In this document: positions 32,424 to 33,036 of the stretch, in pieces
Numbering within the stretch: the first letter of the stretch is position 1
Layout: the number at the start of each line of letters is the position of its first letter
From: Acidimicrobiia bacterium
GTDB taxonomy: Bacteria; Actinomycetota; Acidimicrobiia; Spongiisociales; UBA5794
DNA: 33,036 nt
Assembly: GCA_029287195.1 (NCBI GenBank)
Contig: JARFRN010000127.1
Location: 1 to 33,036 of the forward strand
Direction: 5' to 3'
Notes under the pieces: model-generated
Told to the model about the DNA's origin: nothing
The model's database searches: none
What the model saw: only the letters and a program-made list of their open reading frames with translations
Program-made: the position numbers and the translations under genes

Positions 32424-33036
32424 CGGCCGAGGGCCCGAGCAACTCCCTGAGCTCAGCGAACAACGACGAGCGCGGCTCGACTCTATGGTCCGCGCCGAGG
32501 AGCACGACTTTCTCTCCGTTCTCGGACGTCATGTGCAAATAGACCGGAGCGTCGCCGGGATGATTCTGCAGAGCGGTACGAAGCCGATCAACGACGTTCT
32601 TCGACAGACGGGCCGCCGGGACTCGCAGCCGCACCATCTCTTCCTCGCTCAGTTCCGGCTCCCGAATGCTCTGCGCAATGAATTTCACATCGTCACCGCG
32701 ATGATCCACTCGCCCGGTGATCACCAGGATCGCATCCTCCCTCACCAACGCACCGTGCTCGGCCACCACCTTGGGAAAGGCAACGACCTCGGTGGCGCCT
32801 TGGAGATCTTCGAAGGCAAAGAACAAGATCGGGTCGCCGTTCTTGGTGAAACGCCGCGTGATCGACCCGACGATGCCGCCGACCGTCACCCTCTCCTTGT
32901 CCTCTCTGTCCCACAACCCGGGGATGGTGGAAGTGCACATCGTACGTAACGCGTGCTCAACGCCAAACAGCGGGTGATCCGAGACGTACAGACCCAGCAT
33001 CTCCTTCTCAAAGGCAAGCTGGATCTTCTTGTCCCA
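32416..33036 (-). CDS. dnaE: DNA polymerase III alpha subunit, C-terminal part
   Basis: The last 206 residues of the replicative polymerase subunit; the start lies outside the window. The visible part begins WDKKIQLAFEKEMLGLYVSDHPL, abridged here to its recognisable core EKEMLGLYVSDHP, a segment conserved just after the DnaE fingers and helix-hairpin-helix region. It continues into an OB-fold domain (VGGIVGSITRRFTKNGDP, LVITGRVDHRG) and ends with a C-terminal domain (PVYLHMTSENGEKVVLLG). The TAG stop at 32416-32418 lies inside the end of the convergent ArsA-like gene 2. Confidence 0.93.
   Translation of the reverse strand, partial: WDKKIQLAFEKEMLGLYVSDHPLFGVEHALRTMCTSTIPGLWDREDKERVTVGGIVGSITRRFTKNGDPILFFAFEDLQGATEVVAFPKVVAEHGALVREDAILVITGRVDHRGDDVKFIAQSIREPELSEEEMVRLRVPAARLSKNVVDRLRTALQNHPGDAPVYLHMTSENGEKVVLLGADHRVEPRSSLFAELRELLGPSAVM

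Noticed and set aside
1-33036. CRISPR arrays, insertion sequences, prophage or toxin-antitoxin modules
   Set aside because: No regularly spaced repeats, transposase or integrase motifs, or recognisable toxin/antitoxin pairs were seen.

Overview
The window is GC-rich, gene-dense bacterial chromosome that looks like a high-GC Gram-positive (Actinobacteriota), possibly an Acidimicrobiia-type lineage. The reasons are a Tad pilus operon with no secretin gene in view, a ribosomal S1 with an actinobacterial-looking C-terminus, a DNA polymerase I with an apparently dead proofreading domain, a pair of ArsA-like ATPases resembling mycobacterial Rv3679/Rv3680, TANNNT -10 boxes placed directly in front of start codons, and many GTG/TTG starts. 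Taxonomy is inferred from gene content only. Most genes lie on the minus strand.

Positions 1-7221 hold a Tad (type IVb pilus) locus. The 3' end of a Flp pilin gene on the plus strand converges, across a strong bidirectional hairpin terminator, on a minus-strand operon: cpaB, cpaE, cpaF, tadB, tadC and a multi-membrane-span GT-C-like protein. Positions 7233-11612 carry rpsA and polA. Positions 11654-14074 are a looser accessory stretch: a broken TadG-like C-terminal remnant, a small coiled-coil protein, tRNA-Leu(CAA) with a partial copy of its 3' end about 115 bp downstream, a small membrane protein and a flavodoxin.

Positions 14328-22555 hold a split tryptophan locus, all on the minus strand. 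trpE comes first, followed by a YgfZ-family protein, an OmpR-type response regulator, its histidine kinase and a lipoprotein cytochrome c. Then trpC-trpF-trpB-trpA follow with 4-nt overlaps. trpG and trpD are not in the window. A ccdA gene just upstream of trpE fits the cytochrome c. Positions 23510-26686 carry an MFS transporter and a MATE transporter whose convergent ends overlap by 173 bp, then endonuclease III, divergent from xpt.

Positions 26734-33036 carry xpt, a hotdog thioesterase, two small membrane proteins, a divergent two-domain ThyX-like protein, a 69-residue conserved-looking protein, the ArsA-like pair, and the 3' end of dnaE. The most interesting observations are the complementary loss of ATPase motifs in the ArsA-like pair, the fused and mutually degenerate ThyX domains, the repeated leaderless-promoter geometry (polA, trpE, cytochrome c, xpt, arsA-like 1, a small membrane protein), the two-component and cytochrome genes inside the trp locus, and the decayed TadG-like gene. 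I saw no CRISPR array, insertion sequence, phage or obvious defence system.
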